Source of the DNA: an uncultured Halomonas sp.
GTDB taxonomy: Bacteria; Pseudomonadota; Gammaproteobacteria; Pseudomonadales; Halomonadaceae
Reading direction: 5' to 3'
Length of the DNA: 64,000 nt
Assembly (NCBI RefSeq): GCF_947493865.1
Contig: NZ_CANLTC010000008.1
Coordinates: 1 to 64,000 of the forward strand
A program made the position numbers and the translations under genes. Positions 8,601 through 19,514 of the stretch are shown here, in pieces. Positions within the stretch are counted from its first letter, which is position 1. Each line of letters opens with the position of its first letter. The notes below the pieces were generated by a model, which saw only the letters and a program-made list of their open reading frames with translations, did not search any database and had not been told where the DNA came from.

Positions 8601-10757
8601 TTGAATCGAAAGCGTCTAATCATTCTCGCCGTCATCGTCCTGGCAATCGTTCTATTCTTTGTCAGTGGCGCCAATGAGGCGCTGACCCTGGACAACATCA
8701 AGAATCAGCAGGCACGTTTTCAAAGCTGGTTCGTCACGGACCCGTGGCTGGTGGCCGGTGGTTTCTTTGCCCTTTATGTCGCCATGGCGGCGCTGTCGCT
8801 ACCCGGGGCGGCCTTGCTGACACTGCTTGCCGGGGCGCTGTTTGGCCTCGGCTGGGGGCTTCTGATCGTCTCTTTCGCCAGTGCCATCGGCGCGACCCTG
8901 GCTTTCCTGATTGCGCGACTCCTGGCTCAGAAACCGCTGGAACGACGCTTTTCCCGCCAGCTTGCCAGCATCAACCGTGGCGTCGAGCGGGAAGGCGCTT
9001 TCTATCTGTTCACCCTGCGTCTGGTACCCATCTTTCCGTTCTTCATCATCAACCTGGTGATGGGCCTGACCCGCATGCGCGCCCCGACATTCTATTGGGT
9101 CAGTCAGGTGGGCATGCTGCCGGGTACTCTGGTCTACGTGAACGCCGGTCAGGAGCTGGGGGAGCTTGAAAGCCTTGGCGGCATTCTCTCGCCGGGGCTG
9201 ATCGCCTCCTTCGTGCTGATCGGCATCTTCCCCTTGCTGGCGCGCTGGATCGTGGAACTCGTCAAGCGCCGCCGGATGGCGCGGCGCTATGGCAAGCCCA
9301 AAGGGTTCGATTACGACATCGTGGTGATCGGCGCCGGTTCCGCGGGGTTGGTGGCAAGCTATATCGCCGCCGCAGTCAAGTCCCGGGTGGCCCTGATCGA
9401 GCGGGATCGCATGGGGGGCGACTGTCTCAATACCGGCTGTGTGCCCTCCAAGGCGCTGATACGCGCCTCCCGTATTGCCCAGACGGTACGTGATGGCGAG
9501 CGCTTTGGCATTCACGCCGAGAAGCCGCGGGTCGATTTCAAGCAGGTAATGACCCATGTGCATCGGGCGATAGACGAGATTGCCCCTCATGATAGTCCGG
9601 AGCGCTATGAGTCCCTGGGCGTCGAGGTGATCAAGGGACAGGCCCATCTTCAAACCCCCTGGGAAGTGCGGGTCGATGAACGGGTGCTGACAACCCGACA
9701 TGTGATCATTGCCAGCGGTGCGCGGCCCAAGGTGCCTGAACTGCCGGGGCTCGATTCGATCGAGGTGCTGACCTCGGAAAATCTCTGGCAGCTCGATGCG
9801 CTCCCCGGTCGCCTGGCGGTCCTGGGGGGTGGCCCCATCGGCTGTGAACTGGGGCAAGCCTTTGCCCGGCTCGGTAGCCGGGTCACCATACTGCAGAAGG
9901 CCGATCAGCTGCTGCCCCGGGAAGATGCGGATGTCGCCGAGGTGCTGTTGCAACAAATGCGCAGTGAAGGTATCCAGGTGCATCTTGGCACCGCGGTGAC
10001 AGCGATAGAGCCGGGGCCGAGTCATGGTGATGACGGCAAGGTGCTGGTCATGGAGTGCAATGGAGAAACTCAGCGGCTGGTCTTCGATCGGCTGCTGGTG
10101 GCTGTCGGCAGAGAAGCCAATGTCACGGGGCTGGGGCTGGAAGCATTGGGTATCGCCACCAACGCCCGGGGCACGCTGGATGTGGATGAGACGCTGCGTA
10201 GCCTGCATCCCAATATCTGGGCCTGTGGCGATGTTGCCGGGCCTTATCAGCTGACTCATGCCAGCGCCCATCAGGCCTGGCACGCTACCGTCAACGCGCT
10301 GTTCGGCGAGTTCAAGCGTTTTCGCGTCAACTATCGCAACATGCCGGCGGTGACCTTCACTCAGCCGGAGGTAGCCCGGGTCGGACTCAATGAGCGTGAC
10401 GCCGTGGCCCAGAATATCGCCTTCGAGCTCACCCGTTACGAGTTTGCCGAACTCGATCGGGCCATTGCTGAAGGCGAAACCACGGGCTTCGTCAAGGTGC
10501 TGACGGTGCCAGGCAAGGATCGCATTCTGGGGGCAAGCATCGTCGGCGATCATGCCGGCGAGCTGCTGGCGGAATTCACCTTGGCCATGACGCAGGGAAT
10601 TGGTCTTAATAAACTGCTGGGAACGATCCATCCCTATCCGACTTTCTCGGAAGCTGCCAAGGCAAGCGCTGGCCTTTGGAAGAACGCCCACAAGCCGGAG
10701 CGCGTGCTGGGCTGGCTTGCGCGCTACTTTGCCTGGCGCCGGCGTGGTCGCAAATAG
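8601..10757 (+). CDS. TVP38/TMEM64 membrane domain fused to a flavin disulfide oxidoreductase
   Basis: A 718-residue fusion. Residues 1 to about 225 form a TVP38/DedA-like membrane domain with several hydrophobic helices and the family motif LPGAALLTLLAGALFG. From about residue 236 it is a class I pyridine-nucleotide disulfide oxidoreductase. This part has an FAD motif (VIGAGSAGLV, ~243), a redox-active Cys275/Cys280 pair in GGDCLNTGCVPSK, an NAD(P)H motif (VLGGGPIGCELG, ~407) and a C-terminal HPYPTFSE with the usual catalytic histidine. The reductase half resembles mercuric reductase and lipoamide dehydrogenase, but it lacks an N-terminal HMA domain and any mer genes. The start is TTG with GGGAG upstream. 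Its electron acceptor is unknown; a membrane thiol or quinone substrate is inference. Confidence 0.88.
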   Translation: MNRKRLIILAVIVLAIVLFFVSGANEALTLDNIKNQQARFQSWFVTDPWLVAGGFFALYVAMAALSLPGAALLTLLAGALFGLGWGLLIVSFASAIGATLAFLIARLLAQKPLERRFSRQLASINRGVEREGAFYLFTLRLVPIFPFFIINLVMGLTRMRAPTFYWVSQVGMLPGTLVYVNAGQELGELESLGGILSPGLIASFVLIGIFPLLARWIVELVKRRRMARRYGKPKGFDYDIVVIGAGSAGLVASYIAAAVKSRVALIERDRMGGDCLNTGCVPSKALIRASRIAQTVRDGERFGIHAEKPRVDFKQVMTHVHRAIDEIAPHDSPERYESLGVEVIKGQAHLQTPWEVRVDERVLTTRHVIIASGARPKVPELPGLDSIEVLTSENLWQLDALPGRLAVLGGGPIGCELGQAFARLGSRVTILQKADQLLPREDADVAEVLLQQMRSEGIQVHLGTAVTAIEPGPSHGDDGKVLVMECNGETQRLVFDRLLVAVGREANVTGLGLEALGIATNARGTLDVDETLRSLHPNIWACGDVAGPYQLTHASAHQAWHATVNALFGEFKRFRVNYRNMPAVTFTQPEVARVGLNERDAVAQNIAFELTRYEFAELDRAIAEGETTGFVKVLTVPGKDRILGASIVGDHAGELLAEFTLAMTQGIGLNKLLGTIHPYPTFSEAAKASAGLWKNAHKPERVLGWLARYFAWRRRGRK

Positions 10758-10770
10758 CCGATGGCAGTGG

Positions 10771-10810
10771 ACAGGGCGGCCATGAACAGGGCGGCCATGA
10801 ACAGGGCGAC
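10771..10810. repeat. 15-bp tandem repeat, 2.7 copies
   Basis: Two perfect copies of ACAGGGCGGCCATGA (10771-10785, 10786-10800) and a partial third (to 10810) lie 13 bases after the stop codon of the TVP38 fusion gene. They fall between two co-directional genes. They contain ATG triplets but no open frame worth calling. Confidence 0.75.
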
Positions 10811-10836
10811 TATAAAAGAGAGGAGGGCAGTAGCGC

Positions 10837-11457
10837 ATGCTTGATCGCTGGTCGATGCGCTGGGTGCAGCCGCCGTTGGCGCGGCTTGCGATGAGGCTTG
10901 CCCAGTGGCGCATCACGCCCAATCAGGTAACGCTTGTCGGCTTTGTCATTGGCATGCTGGCATTGCCGTTATTGGCCATGCAGGCCTACGCCGCCGCACT
11001 GGGGGCCATTCTGGTCAATCGCGTGCTGGACGGGGTGGATGGCGCTCTGGCGCGGCATACACAGACCAGTAGCGATGCTGGCGGCTTTCTCGATATTACA
11101 TTGGATTTCGTATTCTACGCGGCGGTAGTGCTGGGCTTTGGCCTGGCCGACCCGGAGTCCAATGCGCTGGCGGCGGCACTCTTGCTGTTCGCCTTCATGG
11201 GGACCGGCAGCTCGTTTCTGGCTTTTGCAATCATGGCGGCTAAACACGATATCGAGCGGCCCCGTTTCACTCATAAGGCCTTTTACTATCTCGATGGGCT
11301 GACCGAGGGCACCGAAACGATTCTGGCCCTTGTCGCCTTTTGCCTCTGGCCTCGGCATTTTGCGCTTCTGGCGATTGTTTTCGCGACCGCCTGCCTCATG
11401 ACTACGGTGACACGGCTTTGGGGAGGCTATCGCACTCTCAGGCTTCTCGAACCGTAA
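10837..11457 (+). CDS. CDP-alcohol phosphatidyltransferase family protein
   Basis: An integral membrane enzyme of 206 residues with about five to six hydrophobic helices. The family signature D-x2-D-G-x2-A-R-x8-G-x3-D-x3-D is complete from about residue 65 (DGVDGALAR, then GGFLDITLD). Such enzymes swap CMP of a CDP-activated lipid for an alcohol, making phospholipids. The specific alcohol is not evident, and it is shorter than typical PgsA or PssA neighbours. GGAGG lies about 10 bases before the ATG. It follows the TVP38 fusion gene on the same strand and may be co-transcribed. Confidence 0.85.
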   Translation: MLDRWSMRWVQPPLARLAMRLAQWRITPNQVTLVGFVIGMLALPLLAMQAYAAALGAILVNRVLDGVDGALARHTQTSSDAGGFLDITLDFVFYAAVVLGFGLADPESNALAAALLLFAFMGTGSSFLAFAIMAAKHDIERPRFTHKAFYYLDGLTEGTETILALVAFCLWPRHFALLAIVFATACLMTTVTRLWGGYRTLRLLEP

Positions 11458-11536
11458 GCACTACATGGAGAATCGTGCGCAGCGTCCTCATCGGGCCTAC
11501 GGGCTGACAGACCCAGATGCAAAAGGCTCAGACGCA

Positions 11537-11568
11537 AAAAGAGGTGGCCGTAGCCACCTCTTTTCAGT
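11537..11568. terminator. bidirectional terminator
   Basis: A 12-bp perfect stem (11537-11548 with 11553-11564) with a CGTA loop is flanked by an A run on one side and a T run on the other. It serves the convergent CDP-alcohol transferase and slyD genes. Confidence 0.88.
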
Positions 11569-11673
11569 TTTCAGTACAGCGCATCAGTGAAATCCAAACG
11601 GCCATCGCCTCATTCGGCTGTATTCAACGCGAACGACTCAGCAGAGAGCCAGGCGACGAGGGCAGTTTGCCGG

Positions 11674-12156
11674 TCAGTGTTGATGACCGCCTTCACCATG
11701 CACATGGCCGTGCTCGACTTCTTCCTGAGTGGCATCGCGCACTTCAGAAATTTCAACGTCGAAATTCAGCTTCTGACCCGCCAAGGGATGATTGCCATCG
11801 ACGGTGACGGTATCGCCTTCCACCTTGGTCACGGTAACCATCAATGGGCCACCCTGAGTCTGGGCCTGGAACTGCATGCCCGGCTCGATGGATTCTACGC
11901 CCTGGAAGGAATCGCGCGGCACTTCTTGTACGAGTGCAGGCTGGTTCTCGCCATAGCCTTCTTCAGGAGTAACGGTCACTTGCAACTTGTCGCCATCCTG
12001 GCGTCCTTCCAGTTCCTTTTCCAGACCTGGAATGATGTTGCCGGAACCATGAAGATAGGTAAGCGGTTCACGACCTTCCGAACTGTCCAACACCTCACCG
12101 GCATCATTGGTCAGGGTATAGTGGAATGCGACAACTGAGTTTTGCGCAATCTGCAT
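11674..12156 (-). CDS. slyD: FKBP-type peptidyl-prolyl cis-trans isomerase SlyD
   Basis: A cytoplasmic FKBP-fold prolyl isomerase and chaperone of 160 residues. The N-terminal FKBP half (VVAFHYTLTNDAGEVLDSS, then LTYLHGSGNIIPGLEKEL) is interrupted by the insert-in-flap domain typical of SlyD (about residues 65-130). The tail is short and histidine-bearing (EHGHVHGEGGHQH), a reduced version of E. coli SlyD's metal-binding tail, so weaker nickel binding is likely. The start is set at 12156 because family homology begins there; the open frame to 12207 adds an unrelated N-terminus. Confidence 0.92.
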   Translation of the reverse strand: MQIAQNSVVAFHYTLTNDAGEVLDSSEGREPLTYLHGSGNIIPGLEKELEGRQDGDKLQVTVTPEEGYGENQPALVQEVPRDSFQGVESIEPGMQFQAQTQGGPLMVTVTKVEGDTVTVDGNHPLAGQKLNFDVEISEVRDATQEEVEHGHVHGEGGHQH

Positions 12157-12398
12157 GTTAAGGTGAACCTTTCGACAAGATATGTACCTCCAATGGTAAC
12201 GCGCCATTTCCAGCCTGTCAGGGGGTGCAAAAAATTTTCATGTATGCTGGTTTCTGAATGACGAGGATTCAAGAATGAACCTCATGGGCGAACTATCCGT
12301 CGCTATTGCGCGGGCAAGAGGGGCTAGAGTACCCTGCCGTCATCTTTTGAGTGCCCTCGACTCTCTATCTCTTAACCCTCTATTCTAGGAGTATTGCC

Positions 12399-12677
12399 AT
12401 GACTGAGACCTTGATTTGGCTGATCGCTTTCGCCCTCATTCTGACGTTGATAATCAAGGGGTGGGACGGAGGCCTGGGAAGTTTCTTCGAACGTACCATG
12501 CCAGCCGCGTTCAAAAGCAGTCGAGATGATCGCTGGATATGGGGGGTAGCATTGGCTGTGCTGGGCGCCACCTTTATCGTGAAGCCGATTTCGATGTTGA
12601 TAACGCTGTTACTGCTGGCGCTCATCGTCTGGGTCTTGGTCAAGCTGGTGCGCTGGGGTCTTGCCAAGGCCCACTGA
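12399..12677 (+). CDS. small membrane protein, unknown function
   Basis: A 92-residue protein with an excellent AGGAG ribosome-binding site 7 bases before the ATG. It has two to three hydrophobic segments: residues 5-22, 48-62 and 64-85 (LGATFIVKPISMLITLLLLALIVWVLV). Between them lies a basic, polar stretch. I do not recognise the family. It stands alone between divergent slyD and convergent slyB-like genes and has its own terminator, so it looks like a real single-gene unit. Confidence 0.75.
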   Translation: MTETLIWLIAFALILTLIIKGWDGGLGSFFERTMPAAFKSSRDDRWIWGVALAVLGATFIVKPISMLITLLLLALIVWVLVKLVRWGLAKAH

Positions 12678-12745
12678 CTGTTAGGGGCGTAAACTGGCGA
12701 ACAGCCGCTTGAATCCTATCTGCTTCACCAGCAACCGCTTACAAC

Positions 12746-12778
12746 GAAAAGCCTCGCCCAGATTGGGCGAGGCTTTTC
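12746..12778. terminator. bidirectional terminator
   Basis: A 15-bp perfect stem (12746-12760 with 12764-12778) with a GAT loop. The arms begin and end in A and T runs, so it can stop both the small membrane protein gene and the convergent lipoprotein gene. Confidence 0.9.
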
Positions 12779-12818
12779 AAGATTTAATGGATCAAGATTC
12801 AACGGATCATGTCGTGGC

Positions 12819-13292
12819 TCAATAAGGTGCCACGCTCATGTTTGACCCACTGCCGATCAAGCGCACACGCTGACCTATTTGCCAGTTGCGATCGGCTTTT
12901 TGCACCACGATCACCGAACCACCGCTATCCCGGCGTACTTCCATTTCCACGGCATTGACACGGCTCGCACTGTCTTCGACTTTCTTGCCGGCGATGCTGC
13001 CACCGATGGCACCTGCGGCGGTGGCAATGGTACGACCGGACCCGCCACCAATCTGATTACCCAGCAAGCCGCCCATCACGGCACCGCCCAGTCCTCCGAG
13101 CACGCCCTGGCTTGGCCCGTCTGCCTGGATATTGACCGGACGCAATGCCTCGATGGTGCCATAAGTTACCGATTGGCCGGTCTTGGCCTGGCTACCCCGA
13201 TAGGTATCGCCAGAGTAGAGATCGCTGTTGGCGCAGCCACCGAGCGTCAACAATCCCAGTGCGATTACAGGGAGATAATGAGTCAACTTCAT
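12819..13292 (-). CDS. glycine-zipper outer-membrane lipoprotein (SlyB/PcP-like)
   Basis: A 157-residue lipoprotein with a signal peptide and lipobox ending in LTLGGC (Cys19). The central glycine-zipper 2TM domain, about residues 64-105, carries repeated GxxxG motifs (GVLGGLGGAVMGGLLGNQIG). The C-terminal part (VVQKADRNWQIGQRVRLIGS) is the small beta domain common to SlyB relatives. These proteins sit in the outer membrane and are linked to envelope stability; E. coli slyB is under PhoPQ control. No regulator site is visible here. The gene symbol slyB is plausible but not certain. Confidence 0.88.
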   Translation of the reverse strand: MKLTHYLPVIALGLLTLGGCANSDLYSGDTYRGSQAKTGQSVTYGTIEALRPVNIQADGPSQGVLGGLGGAVMGGLLGNQIGGGSGRTIATAAGAIGGSIAGKKVEDSASRVNAVEMEVRRDSGGSVIVVQKADRNWQIGQRVRLIGSGSNMSVAPY

Positions 13293-13472
13293 GGATTGAT
13301 CTCCAAAGCAGGTTTATTTAGAAACAGTGTTTTGTTAAAAGTCTAACGCGAATAGTCTGGATTTGCTACTTGTTAATAGACCACGTATTTAAGGTTTGGT
13401 GCGAGGCAGGGTTGTTGTTCAAGGGTGGTTATCAGCTCAAGCGCTACAAAAGAAACGGTAAAAGAATGACAA

Positions 13473-13500
13473 AGGGGAGGCAGAAGCCTCCCCTAGATAG
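13473..13500 (-). terminator. hairpin terminator downstream of aceA
   Basis: A 9-bp stem (13473-13481 with 13486-13494) with an AGAA loop. On the minus strand it is followed by a short T run, so it can end the aceA transcript. The T tract is short, so efficiency is uncertain. Confidence 0.65.
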
Positions 13501-13520
13501 TACCCATGCTGGGATATTGT

Positions 13521-15119
13521 TTAACCAAACTGGCCCATGGTGTTGTCCTTGCCCCCCGCCTTGAGCGCGCCCTCACCGGAGAAGAACTCCTTGTGGTCGT
13601 CGCCCAGATTGGACCCTGCCATGTCCTGATGCTTGACGGTGGCGATACCCTCGCGGATTTCCTTACGCTGCACACCGGCCACATAAGCCAGCATGCCCTC
13701 GTCGCCGAAGTAGCCCTTGGACAGATTGTCCGTGGACAGGGCGGCGGTATGATACGTCGGCAGGGTGATCAAATGATGGAAGATACCCGCTTCGCGAGCG
13801 GCGTCGCGCTGGAAGTTCCGAGTCCAGCGATCCGCTTCCTTACCCAGTTCGGTATCGTCATATTCGACGCTCATCAGGCTGGCGCGGTCGTAGCTTGAAA
13901 CATCCTTGCCTTCCTGTTCCCAGGCATCGAACACCTGCTGGCGGAAATTCAGTGTCCAGTTGAAGGACGGGCTGTTGTTGTAGACGAGCTTGGCATTGGG
14001 TACCGCTTCGCGGATGCGATTGACCATGCTGGCGATCTGGCCGACATGAGGCTTCTCGGTCTCGATCCACAGCAGATCGGCGCCATGTTGCAGGCTGGTG
14101 ATGCAGTCCAGCACGACCCGGTCTTCGCCGCTGCCTTTCTTGAACTGGTACAGACCGCTGGCCAGGCGCTTGGGCTTGATCAGCTTGCCATCCTGCTTGA
14201 GTACCACGTCGCCGTTGTTGATGTCGGAGGCGGAGGCGATCTCATCGCCATCGAGAAAGCTGTTGTACTGATCGCCCAGGTCGCCTGGTTCGTTGGTCAC
14301 GGCGATCTGCTGGGTCAAGCCGGCACCGAGAGAGTCGGTACGCGCGACGATAACGCCATCGTCGACGCCCAGCTCCAGGAAGGCATAGCGTACGGCGTTG
14401 ATCTTGGCCAGGAACTCGGCATGGGGCACGGTGACCTTGCCATCCTGGTGGCCACACTGCTTGACGTCGGAGACCTGGTTTTCGAGCTGAATGGCGCAGG
14501 CGCCGGCCTCGATCATCTTTTTCGCCAGCAGGTAGGTGGCTTCCTCGTTGCCGAAGCCGGCGTCAATATCCGCGATGATCGGCACCACATGGGTCTCGAA
14601 GCCATCGATCTTGCTCTCGATTTCCTTGACCTTCACATCGTTGCCAGCTTGCTGAGCCTCCTCCAAGCTGCGGAACAGATGGTTGAGTTCCCAGGCATCG
14701 GCTTGCTTCAGGAAGGTGTAAAGCTCTTCGATCAGGGCCGGTACCGCGGTCTTTTCGTGCATCGACTGGTCCGGCAGGGGGCCGAACTCGGAGCGCAGGG
14801 CGGCGACCATCCAGCCGGAGAGGTACAGGTAGCGACGCTTGGTGGTGCCGAAATGCTTCTTGATGGAGATCAGCTTCTGCTGGCCGATGAAGCCATGCCA
14901 GCAGCCCAGGGACTGGGTGTACTGAGCGCTGTCAGCGTCGTAGGCCGCCATGTCGTCCCGCATGATCTGCGCGGTGTATTTGGCGATGTCCAGTCCGGTC
15001 TTGAATCGGTTCTGCAGGCGCATGCGGGCTGCATGCTGCGGGTTGATGCCATCCCATTTGCCAGCCTGGGCTTCTCGCAGTTGGGCAATAGCCTTGATCT
15101 CGTTTTGGAATGCTGACAT
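13521..15119 (-). CDS. aceA: isocitrate lyase (long form)
   Basis: Splits isocitrate into succinate and glyoxylate, the first glyoxylate-shunt step, needed for growth on acetate or fatty acids. The 532-residue length is the long Pseudomonas-type form. The catalytic cysteine lies in the KQCGHQ motif, with IIADIDAGFGNEEATYLLAKKMIEAGA-type Mg-binding sequence before it. The start at 15119 is supported by GGATGG upstream and by family length; the open frame to 15236 adds unrelated residues. No malate synthase is adjacent. The gene has a long 412-bp upstream region with repeated TGTAGT/ACTACA motifs. The competing enzyme, icd, is at 21892. Confidence 0.95.
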   Translation of the reverse strand: MSAFQNEIKAIAQLREAQAGKWDGINPQHAARMRLQNRFKTGLDIAKYTAQIMRDDMAAYDADSAQYTQSLGCWHGFIGQQKLISIKKHFGTTKRRYLYLSGWMVAALRSEFGPLPDQSMHEKTAVPALIEELYTFLKQADAWELNHLFRSLEEAQQAGNDVKVKEIESKIDGFETHVVPIIADIDAGFGNEEATYLLAKKMIEAGACAIQLENQVSDVKQCGHQDGKVTVPHAEFLAKINAVRYAFLELGVDDGVIVARTDSLGAGLTQQIAVTNEPGDLGDQYNSFLDGDEIASASDINNGDVVLKQDGKLIKPKRLASGLYQFKKGSGEDRVVLDCITSLQHGADLLWIETEKPHVGQIASMVNRIREAVPNAKLVYNNSPSFNWTLNFRQQVFDAWEQEGKDVSSYDRASLMSVEYDDTELGKEADRWTRNFQRDAAREAGIFHHLITLPTYHTAALSTDNLSKGYFGDEGMLAYVAGVQRKEIREGIATVKHQDMAGSNLGDDHKEFFSGEGALKAGGKDNTMGQFG

Positions 15120-15531
15120 GGAACCATCCTTCATTAGTTGGAAAAGTACTCGAGCGATTCGGGACACTGCACCCATCGATAGGGAAACGTTGCGATAATC
15201 GACCGGTGCAAGATGACGCCTGATTTCATGCTGCACTAGCGAAATCGCGATTTTTTGGCTGCTTGCCGATCGATGGATAATTGCAACGAAAGCGCAAGAA
15301 ACAAGCAGATGTCAGGGTAGTCGAAGGAAGCTGAAGATAGTGACTACACAGCTGACGCGCTGACGTTTCAGTCATGTCCTGGTTAGCACTATCTCCCATG
15401 GGAACGGGCATTAACAACTATTACTTAGGGGTATAGGGGGTTGTAGTTTGACTACAGAACGAGCACGCCGGTACGGCTCCTGTAGTTAAATTTCGGAGGG
15501 AATGGATGGAGCTACAACAGAGTGGAACGTG
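15120..15531. promoter_or_regulatory. aceA upstream region with TGTAGT/ACTACA repeats
   Basis: This 412-bp region has no gene. It contains the perfect inverted repeat TGTAGT-TTG-ACTACA (15442-15456). Further half-sites are ACTACA at 15343-15348, TGTAGT at 15481-15486 and CTACA at 15512-15516. Four half-sites of one hexamer in about 175 bases suggest an operator for a dimeric regulator of isocitrate lyase. The regulator is unknown, and no promoter elements can be assigned with confidence. Confidence 0.4.
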
Positions 15532-15965
15532 TTAATCCTTCAAGATCAGTCGCATGCTGCGATGCGGTATGCCGGCGTCGAGAAATTCATCCCCGAAGGC
15601 TTGAAATCCGAGTTTGCGGTAAAAGCTCAAGGCGTGTAGCTGAGCATCCAGCAGAATTTCACGATCACCGCGTTTCGATGCTGCCGCGATGATCCTGCGC
15701 ATTAGCTGCTCACCGATGCCCTGGCCGCGCTCTTCCTTGATCACGGCAACGCGACCGATATGGCCGTCGGGAAGCAGTCGCGCCGTGGCAATGGCATGCT
15801 GATTGCGATAGACCAGGAAATGCAGGCACAGCGGGTCGCGCCCGTCCCATTCCTCCTCCTGAGGTACCGCTTGTTCTTCGATAAATACGCGTCGGCGGAT
15901 GTCGCTGGCCTGATCGCCCAGGTGTGTCCAATTGCCCTGATGTATCTCGATAGGGGGTTCAAGGC

Positions 15966-15969
<4 letters not shown>
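15532..15969 (-). CDS. GNAT family N-acetyltransferase
   Basis: A 145-residue Gcn5-type acetyltransferase. The acetyl-CoA-binding motif A is visible (VAVIKEERGQGIGEQLM), followed by LDAQLHALSFYRKLGF, the usual C-terminal motif B. The N-terminus (RRRVFIEEQAVPQEEEWDG) resembles the ElaA-like subgroup. The substrate is not known. It overlaps roxA by 4 bp (ATGA), so it is translationally coupled to the purB-roxA unit. Confidence 0.88.
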
Positions 15970-18601
<2,632 letters not shown>

Positions 18602-18602
18602 C

Positions 18603-18871
18603 TAGGGCCAGTTGACGTTTCATCGCGAACCGCGTTGCTGCATCAAAAAGTGTCAGTCAAGGCGCGAAGCGCAGGGAAGGGTTATTCCCTTTTCACGTTT
18701 CGCAACGCAGAATGGCGCTTTTTGCTGCGCAACCCGAAGGGCTGGGCCAGTTTTTATCCGCTGCTGCGTTAGTCGTCGTTCATTTGGAATAACCAAATTT
18801 CTCTCCTCCTGCCTTGCCCCGAATAAAAACTGGCGCCAGCGCGGCCGTGAATGAAACGTCAACAGGCCCTA
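18603..18871. mobile_element. 267-bp MITE-like element with TA target duplication
   Basis: Terminal inverted repeats of 20 bp (18604-18623 and 18851-18870) agree at 19 positions, starting AGGGCC and ending in GACGTTTCAT. The element is flanked by TA on both sides (18603-18604 and 18870-18871). TA duplication is typical of IS630/Tc1-mariner-type transposition. It has no open frame for a transposase, so it would be a non-autonomous element. It sits one base beyond the hflD stop codon and about 60 bases upstream of purB, splitting a gene order that is contiguous in E. coli. Confidence 0.82.
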
Positions 18872-18872
18872 A

Positions 18873-19514
18873 TCAAAGCAATCGATCAAGAGATTTCTTC
18901 ATTGCACCGCGCTGGAGCAACAGTTTCCAGCGCCGGCCACCTTGCTGATGCCAGAGCAGGGCAAAGCGTATTCCCGACAGCAACAGGGCACGTACTCGTT
19001 CCGGCATCATGCGTTGCTGCAAAAGCGAAGGCTCGCCTTGCACCACGATGCGCTGACGGAAGGTGGAAATAGTGTTCTGGTAGAGTTCGCCGAGGCTTGC
19101 GATGACGTTTTCATGAGTGCCACCGAAGTGCTCCGCCTGGTCCTGAATGCGAACGAGTCGTTCCCCCAGGGTATCCAGCATGGCAGGCTGATTGCGCAGC
19201 TTCTGCATCAGCATCAAGAGGGTAAAGCCATAGCGCAGCACGTTGGGGTCGATGCCGCGCTCCCGGCCTGCCACGGCGTTGAGTATCGTGAGGCCCTGAC
19301 GCAGGTTGTTGTGGTGGCCGCCATAGATGGCCTCGAAGCTTTCCGGATCGGTTTCCACGGTGGCATTGATCAACGTTTCCCAGGCACGTTCATCGCATTG
19401 ACCGGTGCGGGCCAGTTGATCGACCAGGGCTGCTGCCTGAAATACGCCGGCCAGGGCAATGGTCTGGCGGGTGGTGGGATCGTCCGGTGCCGTGTGAAAG
19501 GGAACTACACTCAT
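18873..19514 (-). CDS. hflD: high-frequency lysogenization protein HflD homologue
   Basis: A 213-residue, largely helical protein of the HflD (YcfC) family. In E. coli it is a membrane-associated protein that binds phage lambda CII; its native role is unclear. The family match rests on the overall pattern ([22 protein letters not shown], then [14 protein letters not shown]) and on position after mnmA. The start at 19514 overlaps the mnmA stop by 4 bp (ATGA); the open frame to 19616 would run well into mnmA. A transposon-like element begins just after its stop codon. Confidence 0.92.
   Translation of the reverse strand: MSVVPFHTAPDDPTTRQTIALAGVFQAAALVDQLARTGQCDERAWETLINATVETDPESFEAIYGGHHNNLRQGLTILNAVAGRERGIDPNVLRYGFTLLMLMQKLRNQPAMLDTLGERLVRIQDQAEHFGGTHENVIASLGELYQNTISTFRQRIVVQGEPSLLQQRMMPERVRALLLSGIRFALLWHQQGGRRWKLLLQRGAMKKSLDRLL

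Noticed and set aside
9300..10757. mercuric reductase (merA)
   Set aside because: The redox cysteines match, but there is no HMA domain, no vicinal C-terminal cysteine pair and no mer genes nearby.
8799..10922. 707-codon open frame antisense to the TVP38 fusion gene
   Set aside because: The opposite strand has full family motifs; this frame has no domain and a low-quality composition rich in His/Gln/Arg.
14046..15116. 356-codon open frame antisense to aceA
   Set aside because: Shadow of isocitrate lyase; no ribosome-binding site or recognisable motif.
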